37,382 bases of DNA, taken from positions 1-37,382 of the forward strand of contig JAGWWZ010000030.1 of the NCBI GenBank assembly GCA_018970165.1, written 5' to 3'. The notes under the pieces were generated by a model. It was not told the DNA's origin and ran no database searches. It saw nothing but the letters and a program-made list of their open reading frames with translations. The translations under genes and the position numbers were made by a program. Shown here in pieces: positions 1 through 8,707 of this stretch. The stretch is from Planctomycetota bacterium. GTDB taxonomy: Bacteria; Planctomycetota; Planctomycetia; Pirellulales; Pirellulaceae. Position 1 is the first letter of the stretch. The number at the start of each line of letters is the position of its first letter.

Positions 1-857
1 CTTGCCGTAACGGCTCGCAACGATTGTTCGATACCGGTCGTATCCCAGGGAGCGTCCGGTACCGACAAGCATTCATGCATCGAATCGGCTACCGATGAGT
101 CGATTCGAGCCAGCAATCGCATTTCCGCGCGTTGTACCGCAAATTGAATGAACATCGCAATCATTGTCAGAATCAGACCGACAGCGGTGGTATCGAATGC
201 CACATACAAGCCGCCGGTCAGGCTGTTCATTGCTTCTTGTGAACCGCTGGCAAGCGCTTGGGCGTCCATGTGACCCAGAGTGTCGGAAATACCTAGAACT
301 GTTCCAAGAAACCCTAGCATCGGCATCGCCCAGCAGATGATTCGAATCATCGCATGGCTTGCATGCTGCGAATCACTGTCGAGATCCGCCAGATCACGCA
401 GGTCGTCATCCATTTGCTTGTTACTGCGTCGCTTCACCTGCCGCGACAAAAACTCGGTCACACGCTGACCATACCAACTTCTATGTACCTTCGACTTTTG
501 GGATCGCCAAAGTGTATCTAGCCACTGACTCAAGACGACTGCATTCCCGTGTGTCGCCGCGTCGAGATCATGACGGGCATCTACAAGGCATCGCAGAACC
601 TCAGCACCCTCGTTGGACGCACGAGCTTGCATGAAAGCCATCCAGGACTTGTATGCTAAAGCCACACTCGCAATGCAAAAGAGCCACACCGATGCTACCG
701 CCACCCAGTGACAAAGGGCGTAGCGAATCAAAATCGGGTTCGGGAAAATCGGAGAGAGAATCGATCCGTAGAAAAGACCGCACAGCACACTCCCCAAGAC
801 CGCTACTTGAAACAGCGGTACCTGAAAAGCCGAATCCATCCGTTTGCGTTGAAACAT
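1..857 (-). CDS. MotA/TolQ/ExbB proton channel family protein (3' end cut by window edge)
   Basis: Inner-membrane proton-channel subunit of the MotA/TolQ/ExbB type, which normally pairs with an ExbD/TolR or MotB partner to turn proton flow into work at the envelope. Reading the minus strand from ATG 857 gives 285 codons without a stop, running off the left edge. Two N-terminal membrane segments (about residues 13-34 and 43-67) are followed by a cytoplasmic stretch. Then comes the signature pair of helices: one with PMLGFLGTVLGI and one with LTGGLYVAFDTTAVGLIL, the conserved core of the family. An AAGGA ribosome site lies 9 nt before ATG 857; ATG 866 is in frame but sits directly on that site. 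The partner gene would lie beyond the window. Family is certain; the specific system (ExbB, TolQ or MotA) cannot be told. Confidence 0.9.
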   Translation of the reverse strand, partial: MFQRKRMDSAFQVPLFQVAVLGSVLCGLFYGSILSPIFPNPILIRYALCHWVAVASVWLFCIASVALAYKSWMAFMQARASNEGAEVLRCLVDARHDLDAATHGNAVVLSQWLDTLWRSQKSKVHRSWYGQRVTEFLSRQVKRRSNKQMDDDLRDLADLDSDSQHASHAMIRIICWAMPMLGFLGTVLGISDTLGHMDAQALASGSQEAMNSLTGGLYVAFDTTAVGLILTMIAMFIQFAVQRAEMRLLARIDSSVADSMHECLSVPDAPWDTTGIEQSLRAVTA

Positions 858-1286
858 CCTGGGCATTCCTTGCCGTGTAATGATTGGCTAACTGTAGGTA
901 GTATCGTCCGAACCAACAGTTCCGCTGTGGTTTGTACCAATTGTTTCCTGCCAATCGCAAGTCAGCTTGCTTGGTTTGCTTGCATTCGGCAAGGGTGCAT
1001 TCCATGCAACCAGCCAGCTCGGGAAGCCAGACAAAAACAGGCTAGGAAAGCGGGGTTGTTTCGGTTGAGACTAACGGGGCCGAATGATCGATGCATGACC
1101 AGATGGCGCTCGTCCGATACTCAACTCACCGATTCACTTTCATACCCCAGGGGGAGGAGACTTTCTCAAGGCGTTGACCGTTAGGTGCGATGCGGTCAAA
1201 CGCCTTGGGAGAGTCACCACGATCTGTAATGCTTGCAAAGCTCCTCCGCATGCTTTGGTATCAAGCGGTTCGCCACCGTAGCTGTA
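858..1286. other. Intergenic region without a supported gene
   Basis: About 430 bases between the start of the proton-channel gene and the stop of the decarboxylase. Open frames here lack family-like features or a plausible ribosome site. The only structure I see is the inverted repeat described separately at 1162-1212. The part next to 858 should hold the promoter of the minus-strand channel gene, but no convincing -35/-10 pair was identified. Confidence 0.5.
1162..1212 (-). terminator. Inverted repeat, possible terminator after the decarboxylase gene
   Basis: Arms TCTC-AAGGCGTT-GACCG (about 1164-1180) and CGGTCAAACGCCTTGGGAGA (1193-1212) pair over some 16 bases with small bulges, around a 12-base loop. 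It lies about 75 bases downstream of the stop of the minus-strand decarboxylase, where a transcript end is expected. There is no U-tract after the stem, so a classical intrinsic terminator is not proven. Confidence 0.4.
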
Positions 1287-2885
1287 TTACAGTTCTTCGA
1301 TGCTCTGAGCGATCCGATCGACGATTTCGTCGGTGGTTTTCGGATTGAAAAGGACGGCCTTCCAGGCAGGGATTTCGATTCCGTGAGGACAGTAGCCGAA
1401 GTTGGTGGTGAAGCCCAGGCGCGCGTCGATTGCCGGGTCCATGGTTTTGAGCCGCTTGTCAAATAGATGTCGAATTTCACGGGCATACCTTTGCCGTTGG
1501 TCAGGGCTCAACTCATTGCGAACCATGCGTTGGTAGATTTCTTCTGCATTGCGTCCCTTGGGCAACACCCACCAATTGACGCTTGGTCCGTGGGTTGCAG
1601 CATTCAATACTTTGCAGTATTCGAGGTGTGCGAGGCGGTCCTTCAATCGCTGGGCGAGTTCTAGAGAGCGGGCAATAAGCAGTTGCCAGCCGGTCAGGCC
1701 AATTCCATTCAAGGATGCGATCGCAACGTAGGGACCGATCGCTGGTCGTGAGCATTCAAGCGTGAAGAGTGCAGGATCGCGTCGGGCATCGGCATCGGAA
1801 AAGTACGGGGTATCATGTACGGATCGGACCAGATACTTTAGGTCGTCCCGACGATTGACGATGAATGCGCTGGATGGGTAATGACCACGCCCCATTTTGT
1901 GAAAGTCGATGGTAACACTGTCTGCAAATTGCAAGCCAACATTTTTGCGCTGTGCATGTAGGACCAATTCCTGAAGACGAGGTTCCAGTTTCAATGGGTT
2001 GGTGTTGAGGTTGTAGTCGGTCAACATACACATGGCCCACCCGACTGCCGCATCGACGTGGATCTGCGGCATGGGGACACTGTATTCTCCGCATTTGCGT
2101 TCTATGCATTCGCGAATCGCGCGAATATCGTCGATGCCGAAGCCATCGGTTGTTCCGAACGTCGCGCATACGTATGCGATCTTGGCTTTCTCCCGCAGCA
2201 ATTCGTCTACCTTTTGCTCGAGAAGATCGATGCGCATGCTCAACTTGTCATCGGTCGGGATCGAGATGAGATTATTAGTTCCGATTCCGAGCCAACCGGC
2301 AACGGTCATATTCGAATAATGGCCGGCTTCGGAGCAAATCCCGACGATGCGATGTCCCCCGAGTCCCGCTTGCATGGCACCCGGGAGGACCCGCTCGAGT
2401 CCGATTTTTCCGCCATACAGATTCGATATGGTCCCTCCGATCGTGAACACACCCCATGGATCTTGTGTGTGGTAGAAAATCAAGTTCGCGAGGGTGGTGA
2501 TCGCTTTTACCTCTAGTTCATTGGATCGTTGGCTATATCGGTCGGTGCAAAGATTTGGGTTCTTTAGCAAACACGCAATCGCGCCGATGAGGGAAGCTTG
2601 GTTGGCAGGTCCACGCACGTTTTCGAGGTGGAGCGGGTTGTTCCAGCTGTCGGTTCCCCAGAAATACGGGAAGATCGCATCGCGTGCGTCTTTGAGGTTT
2701 CCCGGCAGTACATGAATCTCCGGATTCGCACGAGCCGTTTCGTAGTTTTGGCTCATGATCTGGGCGGGGGTGAGGGACTTTTCTGCCGCTACCGCCGCCA
2801 AGAGTTCAGAAAAAATTTGGGTGATATCACCCTGTCTCCATTCGAAGAAGGTTTCGACAACTTCCTGATATTTTTGACGATCCAT
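1287..2885 (-). CDS. Group II pyridoxal-phosphate-dependent decarboxylase (amino acid decarboxylase family)
   Basis: PLP-dependent decarboxylase of the glutamate/aromatic amino acid type (fold type I), about 532 residues, cytoplasmic. Visible landmarks are the phosphate-binding GGTISNL (about 152-156), a His in EAGHYS that should stack on the cofactor (about 189), the Asp in HVDAAVG that contacts the pyridine nitrogen (about 278) and the Schiff-base Lys in IDFHKMG (about 330). The substrate cannot be read from sequence. The ATG at 2885 is preferred over the longer frame from 2969, because the longer form would overlap the upstream gene; 2885 lies 13 nt after that gene's stop. The two genes therefore look like one minus-strand operon. 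The family assignment is secure; substrates such as glutamate, tyrosine or a diamine precursor remain open. Confidence 0.88.
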   Translation of the reverse strand: MDRQKYQEVVETFFEWRQGDITQIFSELLAAVAAEKSLTPAQIMSQNYETARANPEIHVLPGNLKDARDAIFPYFWGTDSWNNPLHLENVRGPANQASLIGAIACLLKNPNLCTDRYSQRSNELEVKAITTLANLIFYHTQDPWGVFTIGGTISNLYGGKIGLERVLPGAMQAGLGGHRIVGICSEAGHYSNMTVAGWLGIGTNNLISIPTDDKLSMRIDLLEQKVDELLREKAKIAYVCATFGTTDGFGIDDIRAIRECIERKCGEYSVPMPQIHVDAAVGWAMCMLTDYNLNTNPLKLEPRLQELVLHAQRKNVGLQFADSVTIDFHKMGRGHYPSSAFIVNRRDDLKYLVRSVHDTPYFSDADARRDPALFTLECSRPAIGPYVAIASLNGIGLTGWQLLIARSLELAQRLKDRLAHLEYCKVLNAATHGPSVNWWVLPKGRNAEEIYQRMVRNELSPDQRQRYAREIRHLFDKRLKTMDPAIDARLGFTTNFGYCPHGIEIPAWKAVLFNPKTTDEIVDRIAQSIEEL

Positions 2886-2898
2886 GAGTGTTTCTGCT

Positions 2899-4665
2899 TT
2901 ACCTTTGTTTCCCCTGTCCGCTTCGATATGCTTGACGTTGCTGTTCGACGGCTTCCAGGGTGATATCAAATTCGCTACCGGTCAATGAGTGTGCAGCTTC
3001 GAGTAGAAGGGCCCGAAACAGCGGTTGCTCAAAATCACTTCGGTGCCCCAGAGAAGTATAGAACGACTTCCCAGCGTCGCCCCGTACGAATGTCCATGCA
3101 ATCGGTTGGCTGGGTTGCTCGGGGATGGTCCCTTTCCAGAGAACACGCGTGGCGGGGTGCAGCGGCAAGACTCGATAAAGGGAGCCTTGACTCTGCAGAA
3201 TCGCGTTTCCGTCTACACGATGTGCGGCGATGACGTTTGAAAATCCTGGCAGGACACTTTCGTCCACGCTTTCCACCTGCGCGATCACATCATCGCGATG
3301 GTGACCGTTGTAATTCCCGCCGAAAACCTCAGCGTCGAATTCAGGCCATTGTTCCAATTCGGGAGACGGGGCATTCTCGCGAAGACAAAACGCATGGCTC
3401 GAGGTCCGGATCCCCAGAATCGCTCCCCCTCGGGCGATGTACGAACGGATCGTACTCATCGTCTCGGACTTGAGAGGTCGACGCCGGACGCTCAGCAATA
3501 ACCCGTCGGCATTCGCCAATGCTTCCATGCCTGGGAATCGACCAGGCTCATTAGGATCCTCGAAGACGAATCGCACTTCGCAATCTTTCGCCAGGTGCAT
3601 GCGGGCCCATGCGGTGAGTGTTTCCTCCGTCCGGTATTCGTCCTCGGAAATCATGATGACCCAGCGAGGGCGACGGTCCGATTTGAAGCGAAACGGTTCT
3701 CCTCCAAGAACTTGATCGCTTGTGATCGTCTGGCAGACGCTCCGTTCGATGTGGTCGATGACTAGATCGGTTCCCGAAAAGTGATTGACGTAGGGCCAGC
3801 ACTTGGGGTTGTACATCGTATCGGTCAAATCGCGAACCAGTACAGCATGGAAACCATGCGCGGTCAGTTGCCGCAGACCAAAGGGTCTTCCAAGGACACA
3901 GACGTTGGTATGGACTCCGCACAGTAGTACATGTTCGATACCGTGCTGTTTCAAGATTTGCCAAATCTCAGTCCCCGAGTCGCTGATGTAGTCCTGATCG
4001 CTATCGATTCGGATCGCAGGCGTTTGCTGTAACCACGGTAGCTTCGGATCCCTACCCATCGAAGCGAGGGTTGCTTGCCACTGCTCGTGCTCTATGCGTT
4101 CATCGTCTTCGCCCCCATCGGACTGATCGACGGGATAGGGGAAACCGGACTCACTCTCGATGGCATTGCACCATGATCGAATCGTATCGGGAGCCTGGGT
4201 TGGGTGCATGGTTTCCTTGGACCTGGCTCGGCTAGGATGTTTTTCATAATGTGGCATGCAATCGCTCGGAGCGTGAATAATCGTCGCTCCTTGCTCCCGC
4301 ATACGATTGACGAACGCATCGATTCTTGGGGCGAGTTCCCCGACTCGCCGCACAGCATTGAGGCAATGATGGGAATCCCACACATCGCAGATGATCACGG
4401 CGACGCGATCGGCAGGCCATGTCTGCGATTCGACAACTGGAAGATACCGCTCCGTACCCTTGCTCTGGGGAATCTGTTTTCGAAGTTGAACAGAGATAGC
4501 CGCCGACGGATCAACGGCTACCACGGGCTCGATAAAAATCGTTGTTGCGAAAAGACAAACCAAGTTTCTGAAACAGAAAAGGTCGCCGAATCGCGCACCG
4601 TTCCAACGTAAAAAGCTGGACAGGATTTGCATCGCGGGGAGGGCAGTGACGGGGTATGGATACAT
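2899..4665 (-). CDS. Isochorismatase-like hydrolase fused to a ThuA-like domain, secreted
   Basis: Two-domain protein of 588 residues. An N-terminal hydrophobic stretch (about 29-50) ending in VVA looks like a signal peptide, so the protein is probably exported. Residues about 85-315 form an isochorismatase-like cysteine hydrolase: the Asp in VIICDVWDSHH (about 94) and the nucleophile Cys in GVHTNVCVLG (about 256). The usual middle Lys of the Asp-Lys-Cys triad is not evident; the aligned stretch reads AIRIDSDQDY. Residues about 332-580 match the ThuA/trehalose-utilisation glutamine-amidotransferase-like fold (GGAILGIRTSSHAF, FGGNYNGHH, a late LGH). Such domains recur in planctomycetes beside Gfo/Idh/MocA oxidoreductases, as here. 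ATG 4632 is an alternative start. Substrate unknown. Confidence 0.82.
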   Translation of the reverse strand: MYPYPVTALPAMQILSSFLRWNGARFGDLFCFRNLVCLFATTIFIEPVVAVDPSAAISVQLRKQIPQSKGTERYLPVVESQTWPADRVAVIICDVWDSHHCLNAVRRVGELAPRIDAFVNRMREQGATIIHAPSDCMPHYEKHPSRARSKETMHPTQAPDTIRSWCNAIESESGFPYPVDQSDGGEDDERIEHEQWQATLASMGRDPKLPWLQQTPAIRIDSDQDYISDSGTEIWQILKQHGIEHVLLCGVHTNVCVLGRPFGLRQLTAHGFHAVLVRDLTDTMYNPKCWPYVNHFSGTDLVIDHIERSVCQTITSDQVLGGEPFRFKSDRRPRWVIMISEDEYRTEETLTAWARMHLAKDCEVRFVFEDPNEPGRFPGMEALANADGLLLSVRRRPLKSETMSTIRSYIARGGAILGIRTSSHAFCLRENAPSPELEQWPEFDAEVFGGNYNGHHRDDVIAQVESVDESVLPGFSNVIAAHRVDGNAILQSQGSLYRVLPLHPATRVLWKGTIPEQPSQPIAWTFVRGDAGKSFYTSLGHRSDFEQPLFRALLLEAAHSLTGSEFDITLEAVEQQRQAYRSGQGKQR

Positions 4666-4754
4666 TGCGGTTCTCGGTTTTGCAAACTAAACTTCCGACG
4701 CGCACGCTCGTGCGTGCTCGTTCCGAATCCGAAGTATACGCAAAAGAGTCGACC

Positions 4755-5852
4755 ATGATGCCACTGCCACATCAAGAATGCCGTTGGGGTATCCTCTCCA
4801 CCGCGGGAATTGCCCGCAAAAATTGGCGAGCGATCGCCAAATCGCACATCGGCCGGGTCGCCGCAGTCGCTAGTCGCGATGTCGTAGCGGCCGAGACGTT
4901 CATCCGCGAGTGCCAGGCGAGTTGTCCCCAAAAATCGACTCCTAGCGCGATCGGTAGCTACCTAGGGTTGCTCGAGGATCCTGGGGTCGACGCTGTCTAC
5001 ATTCCGTTGCCCACCGCGATTCGCAAAGAGTGGATCATCAAAGCCGCTCAGCATGGCAAGCATGTCCTCGCCGAAAAACCATCGGCCCTAAACGCAGAGG
5101 AACTCCAAGAGGTCCTTGACGCATGCCAAAAGCATCAAGTGCAGTACATGGATGGTGTCATGTTCATGCACAGTGCCAGACTTCCGAGGATTCGCGAAGT
5201 TCTCGATGATCACGAACGGATCGGAAACATTCGCCGCATCGCGTCGCATTTTTCGTTTTGCGGCGATGACGTATTCCGAAGCGCCAACATTCGATCCAAT
5301 TCGATGTACGAACCGCATGGTTGCTTGGGGGACCTCGGCTGGTACAACATTCGATTCATTCTTTGGGCCAATCAATGGCGTATGCCGACCAGGGTTACCG
5401 CGACTTGTCTGGCGACGATCCAAGGCAAAGGAAGCCCGAAGCCTGTGCCGTCGGAGTTCTCGGCGGAACTTTGGTTCGATCATGGCGTGACAGCCAGTTT
5501 CTACTGTTCATTCATCACGGTGAACCAACAGTGGTCGCATGTCAGTGGCGATCGAGGAAGCCTGTTTGTAGATGACTTCGTATTGCCGTTTTATGGTTCC
5601 GAGGTCGGATTCGAAGTGTCTCGTCCTCAATTAACGATCGATGGATGCGACTATCACATGCATCGGCGCAGCGAGCGCGTATCGGTATCCGAATACGCAG
5701 CCGGTTTTTCCACAGCGCAGGAGGTGAACATGTTCGACACCTTCCACGATACTCTCCGATCCCCGCATCCTAATCCGAAGTGGGGCGAAATGACCATGGC
5801 AACGCAGCGCGTGATCGACGCTGCGTTTCATGCGGCAGGACTGAGCATTTGA
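4755..5852 (+). CDS. Gfo/Idh/MocA family oxidoreductase
   Basis: NAD(P)-dependent sugar or polyol dehydrogenase family, 365 residues, with no signal peptide. The N-terminal Rossmann region reads WGILSTAGIARKNW (about 11-24) and the family's catalytic-lysine motif is AEKPSAL (about 106-112). A GDLGWYNIR stretch sits where the substrate-binding DxGxH-type motif lies in relatives. The ATG at 4755 starts directly before the conserved beta strand. An upstream in-frame ATG (4656) would add a 33-residue tail unlike the family and overlap the divergent gene. It is divergently arranged with the isochorismatase-ThuA gene, so the roughly 90 bases between them must carry both promoters. The physiological substrate is not deducible. 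Confidence 0.88.
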   Translation: MMPLPHQECRWGILSTAGIARKNWRAIAKSHIGRVAAVASRDVVAAETFIRECQASCPQKSTPSAIGSYLGLLEDPGVDAVYIPLPTAIRKEWIIKAAQHGKHVLAEKPSALNAEELQEVLDACQKHQVQYMDGVMFMHSARLPRIREVLDDHERIGNIRRIASHFSFCGDDVFRSANIRSNSMYEPHGCLGDLGWYNIRFILWANQWRMPTRVTATCLATIQGKGSPKPVPSEFSAELWFDHGVTASFYCSFITVNQQWSHVSGDRGSLFVDDFVLPFYGSEVGFEVSRPQLTIDGCDYHMHRRSERVSVSEYAAGFSTAQEVNMFDTFHDTLRSPHPNPKWGEMTMATQRVIDAAFHAAGLSI

Positions 5853-5915
5853 AGCTCAGGCAACAAACGGTCCATCACCCTACGAAATCTCTATCGACTG
5901 CGCTATGAACCAGTG

Positions 5916-6368
5916 TTACTCATGCGCGAAGTAATCGATCACCTGCACTTTATCCAAGTGCGGTTTGAGAACGTCGACGAAGGCCTTGTGTGCAGGATGT
6001 GGTAGGTATGCAGCGCGCCCCGCTTCGTCCTTGAATGTGATCAAAAAACAGTGGGTGAACCCGTTGGCCAATCCTTCGGGACTGTTGTCGGTCCCATATT
6101 CGAAGGCGCTGATTTCAGGGATTTTTCCCTTCAAAGCTCGGAAGGCATCGACCACTTTTTGGATATCCGCATCAGCGGTGCCGTCCTTGAACTTGAACAT
6201 GACCACATGCCTCAAAACTCGCATCGATTCATCCTTTGTATTGCCGCTCGCGGACATCGCTCCCTGGTACATTACACCAAACACAACCAAGCAAAGTGCG
6301 GCCGACATAACGCAGGCCGACCGCCAGAGAGTTCCTGGGCTTGTCGCCGAAATGTTTCGTGTCATCAT
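5916..6368 (-). CDS. Dabb (stress-responsive A/B barrel) domain protein with signal peptide
   Basis: A 150-residue protein. A basic N-terminus and hydrophobic stretch (about 16-39, ACVMSAALCLVVFGVM...) look like a signal peptide or membrane anchor. Residues 50-150 form a dimeric ferredoxin-like barrel of the Dabb type: LRHVVMFKFKDGT, then SAFEYGTDNSPEG and HPAHKAFVDVLKPHLDK close to the end. In the family, the H-V-x-F-K-F start and the HPxH motif are the conserved marks. Function is generally unknown; some relatives are polyketide cyclases or stress proteins. Exported forms are frequent in planctomycetes. It is convergent with the oxidoreductase and divergent from the PstS-like gene. Confidence 0.85.
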   Translation of the reverse strand: MMTRNISATSPGTLWRSACVMSAALCLVVFGVMYQGAMSASGNTKDESMRVLRHVVMFKFKDGTADADIQKVVDAFRALKGKIPEISAFEYGTDNSPEGLANGFTHCFLITFKDEAGRAAYLPHPAHKAFVDVLKPHLDKVQVIDYFAHE

Positions 6369-6443
6369 CTTTCCTTCTGCAAAAGTTTTTCGATTTCCAA
6401 CGCGAGCTTCGGAGCGAAGTTCGTCAGTTCGTCACATCTCTAG

Positions 6444-6449
6444 ATTATA
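6444..6449 (-). promoter_or_regulatory. Candidate -10 element for the Dabb gene
   Basis: On the minus strand these six bases read TATAAT, an exact match to the housekeeping -10 consensus, 75 bases before the Dabb start codon. No good -35 hexamer is found 16-18 bases upstream, so the call rests on the -10 and its position only. Confidence 0.3.
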
Positions 6450-6506
6450 TTGTTTCTTTCATCGCTTTGCTTGACTGGTACTCCGGTAGATAGGATCGAT
6501 TTTATC

Positions 6507-7487
6507 ATGCGGATGATTGGGTTCGCTATCTCGGCATTTCTTCTTCATAGTGCATTTGTCGGTTCACCTCTGGCGGCCCAGCAGGGGGATACATTCGGAT
6601 ATCCTTACGCACCGGAAAAGCCACTTGCCGGGGAGTTGCAGTTGGTGGGTTCAACCCTAATGCAACCGTTGGCGTCCCTCTGGGTCGAGGATTTTCGAGA
6701 TACGCACCCCGAGATGCAAGCGATGATCGATTGCAAGGGTTCCGAGTCATCGTTCCCGTTATTCAAATCGGACAAACCGACGATCGGCATGTTCAGCCGA
6801 GCGATCAGCGACGACGAGTTGAAGACAGCCTCTGCGAAGCAAAATGTATCGCTCCATGCCACGACCGTTGCATACGACGTTCTCGCAGTCATCGTTCATC
6901 CGGAGAATCCGATCGATATGCTTCGCTGGGATGCCGAGCGATCCTCTTTGTGGAGCGGCAGAGGCAACACAACCATCACGAAATGGAGCGATTTGGGGGT
7001 CGACACGCCACTCGGCGATGCGTCTATCCTGCTGCAGTTGCCGACCGCAGAGCATGGCCTGCGGACCCTGGCCGAGCGGTTCCTTGTTGCGGATCTCAAG
7101 CGAGAACAGTATCAAGCAAACGAAGTAGCGAATCCTGCGGACATCGGTGATGCAGTACTGAAAAACCCAAATGCCATGTCATTGATCAGTGCGACACGCG
7201 CTCGCGGACAAAAAGTAAAGGTTCTTCCTATTCAGATCAACGGCAGTCGCGTTGTGTCTCCATTCGATGAAGACAGCGCAACTGAGGGTTACCCACTCGT
7301 GCGGGAACTGACCCTGGTTTTTCCGTTAGACGCCAAAGGCCAACGTCATCCACTGATTGATGAGTTTCTGAGTTTTGTTCTGAGTATCAGGGGACAGCGA
7401 ATCGTGCAGCAAGATGGATTCGTACCGCTCGGGGCATCGGTCTTGGATGGGCAGCGGGAACGTCTCGGATGGGAGGTTGTGAAATGA
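6507..7487 (+). CDS. PstS-like periplasmic substrate-binding protein
   Basis: Exported binding protein of the phosphate-ABC-transporter (PstS/PBP-like) family, 326 residues. MRMIGFAISAFLLHSAFVGS...LAAQQG is a clear signal peptide. The ligand-site loops of the family are visible: VGSTLMQPLA near residue 40, CKGSESSFPLF near 68 and MFSRAISDDE near 88. A second-lobe region (SLISATRARG) and a C-terminal LSFVLSIRGQRIVQQDGFVPL stretch correspond to the usual 'QGFVPL' end of PstS proteins. No pstA, pstB, pstC or phoU is nearby, so it may not feed a transporter here. ATG 6507 is chosen because the signal peptide starts there and TAGGAT precedes it; an upstream frame start at 6450 adds a non-signal tail. 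It is translationally coupled to the next gene. Confidence 0.82.
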   Translation: MRMIGFAISAFLLHSAFVGSPLAAQQGDTFGYPYAPEKPLAGELQLVGSTLMQPLASLWVEDFRDTHPEMQAMIDCKGSESSFPLFKSDKPTIGMFSRAISDDELKTASAKQNVSLHATTVAYDVLAVIVHPENPIDMLRWDAERSSLWSGRGNTTITKWSDLGVDTPLGDASILLQLPTAEHGLRTLAERFLVADLKREQYQANEVANPADIGDAVLKNPNAMSLISATRARGQKVKVLPIQINGSRVVSPFDEDSATEGYPLVRELTLVFPLDAKGQRHPLIDEFLSFVLSIRGQRIVQQDGFVPLGASVLDGQRERLGWEVVK

Positions 7488-8677
7488 GCATGGGTACCAG
7501 AAGCGACTTTAAGACCGAGACAAATTTACAGGGGCCGATTGGGAAACCACAAAGTATGTATCGCAAACCAGTACTCTTCCTCACTTTCTCAGCGATATTC
7601 GGAGGGGTTCTCGCCCTGGTGGCAAACGGTCAAGAGATTCGCGACCGAGATGCGGATTCGGATGCGGCAGGACAAGCCCAAGGGCGATACTACCAGCCCG
7701 CACAACCTGCATCTTCGCAATTTCGATTGGGTGTTCAGATTCGGAATACGAACACGGGCGTAGTCATCACACGGGTTGTTCCTGGTTCCATCGCTCAGCA
7801 AATCGGGCTCGAGACCAACGATACCATCATCGCTGTTAGCGGTTACCAAGTTGGCGTCGTCGAGGGCCGAACTTATGATGTCGGTGAAGAATTGGTGCGC
7901 CGCATGTCGAGACAGGGGACCGCAACACTGCTGGTGCTGAATCATCGCAATGGACAACTAGTGAACATCCCTGTGCCATCGGATCCATCGCCAGCAGCCG
8001 CTGTGCTCGGGACCGTGAACACCAATGACCGCACAAATGCCTACCCAAGCATGACGCTCGAAGTACGTTTGGTCGATATCACGCACCCTCAGTGGCGCGA
8101 TGTTGTTATTGCGGAAACGCAGACGGTTGTCACCGGTAGATGGCCGCTAGGGTTCCGGCTCGATTACGATCCCGCAGCGATACGGCCTAACCATCGTTAT
8201 GCGGTTGAAGCCCAAATCAGTTTGCGCGGCCAAACAGTCCAACGTACGCTTGCTCCGGTAGCAGTGAATTTGTCAGTGCCATCGCCGCGCGTTGACTTGA
8301 CGCTCACATCGTCCTCGCAACCCAACGTATATCCCAACCCTGGAGCGAGTACATTGTCCCCGATCGATCAAGTGGATAGCTGGTATGTAGAATTGTTAGG
8401 TAGGAAGTTGACCGATCGTGAGAGTACGGTCTGGCAACGGGAACTGTCGCGTGGAAAGCCACCTCAGGAGATACTTGCGACGATTCTCGGCAGCTCGGAA
8501 TACTCGGATCGGTTTCGCGGAGATCAGCGAGCGTACATCACCGCCGTCTTCCAGTATCTCAATAGCCGAAGTCCATCCCTGCAGGAATTGACCCGCTGGC
8601 AAGCGCGATTAGTACAGTTGCGTGACGTTCGTTTGACATTGGTCCAAGAAATGCTTCGAGAGAGTATGAAGCGTTAA
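7484..8677 (+). CDS. Exported PDZ protein with YbaY-like and DUF4214-like domains
   Basis: A 397-residue envelope protein of mixed domains. A hydrophobic segment (about 29-49, VLFLTFSAIFGGVLALVANG) serves as signal peptide or anchor. A PDZ domain follows (about 75-150): RLGVQIRNTNTGVVITRVVPG, then GLETNDTIIAVSG. Residues about 185-255 resemble the YbaY/YscW beta-sandwich (MTLEVRLVDIT, VIAETQTVV, FRLDYDPAAI). The C-terminal 95 residues, with WYVELLGRKLTDRE and ILGSSEYSDRF, look like a DUF4214-type helical repeat. The ATG overlaps the previous stop as ATGA with GGGAGG 7 nt before it, giving translational coupling. ATG 7556 is an alternative with a shorter signal peptide. Probably a binding or adaptor protein; no protease catalytic domain is present. 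Confidence 0.75.
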   Translation: MSMGTRSDFKTETNLQGPIGKPQSMYRKPVLFLTFSAIFGGVLALVANGQEIRDRDADSDAAGQAQGRYYQPAQPASSQFRLGVQIRNTNTGVVITRVVPGSIAQQIGLETNDTIIAVSGYQVGVVEGRTYDVGEELVRRMSRQGTATLLVLNHRNGQLVNIPVPSDPSPAAAVLGTVNTNDRTNAYPSMTLEVRLVDITHPQWRDVVIAETQTVVTGRWPLGFRLDYDPAAIRPNHRYAVEAQISLRGQTVQRTLAPVAVNLSVPSPRVDLTLTSSSQPNVYPNPGASTLSPIDQVDSWYVELLGRKLTDRESTVWQRELSRGKPPQEILATILGSSEYSDRFRGDQRAYITAVFQYLNSRSPSLQELTRWQARLVQLRDVRLTLVQEMLRESMKR

Positions 8678-8707
8678 GTTCTTCGAGCGCGTGGAAAGCT
8701 GCATTGG

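Noticed and set aside
601-1005. 134-codon minus-strand open frame
   Set aside because: Frame-shifted shadow of the proton-channel gene, whose true frame runs from 857 and carries clear membrane helices.
1287-2885. Decarboxylase considered as MfnA (tyrosine decarboxylase), as part of a methanofuran-type pathway with the AAK protein
   Set aside because: The two genes are 30 kb apart, the decarboxylase sits with an isochorismatase-ThuA gene, and its sequence does not fix the substrate.
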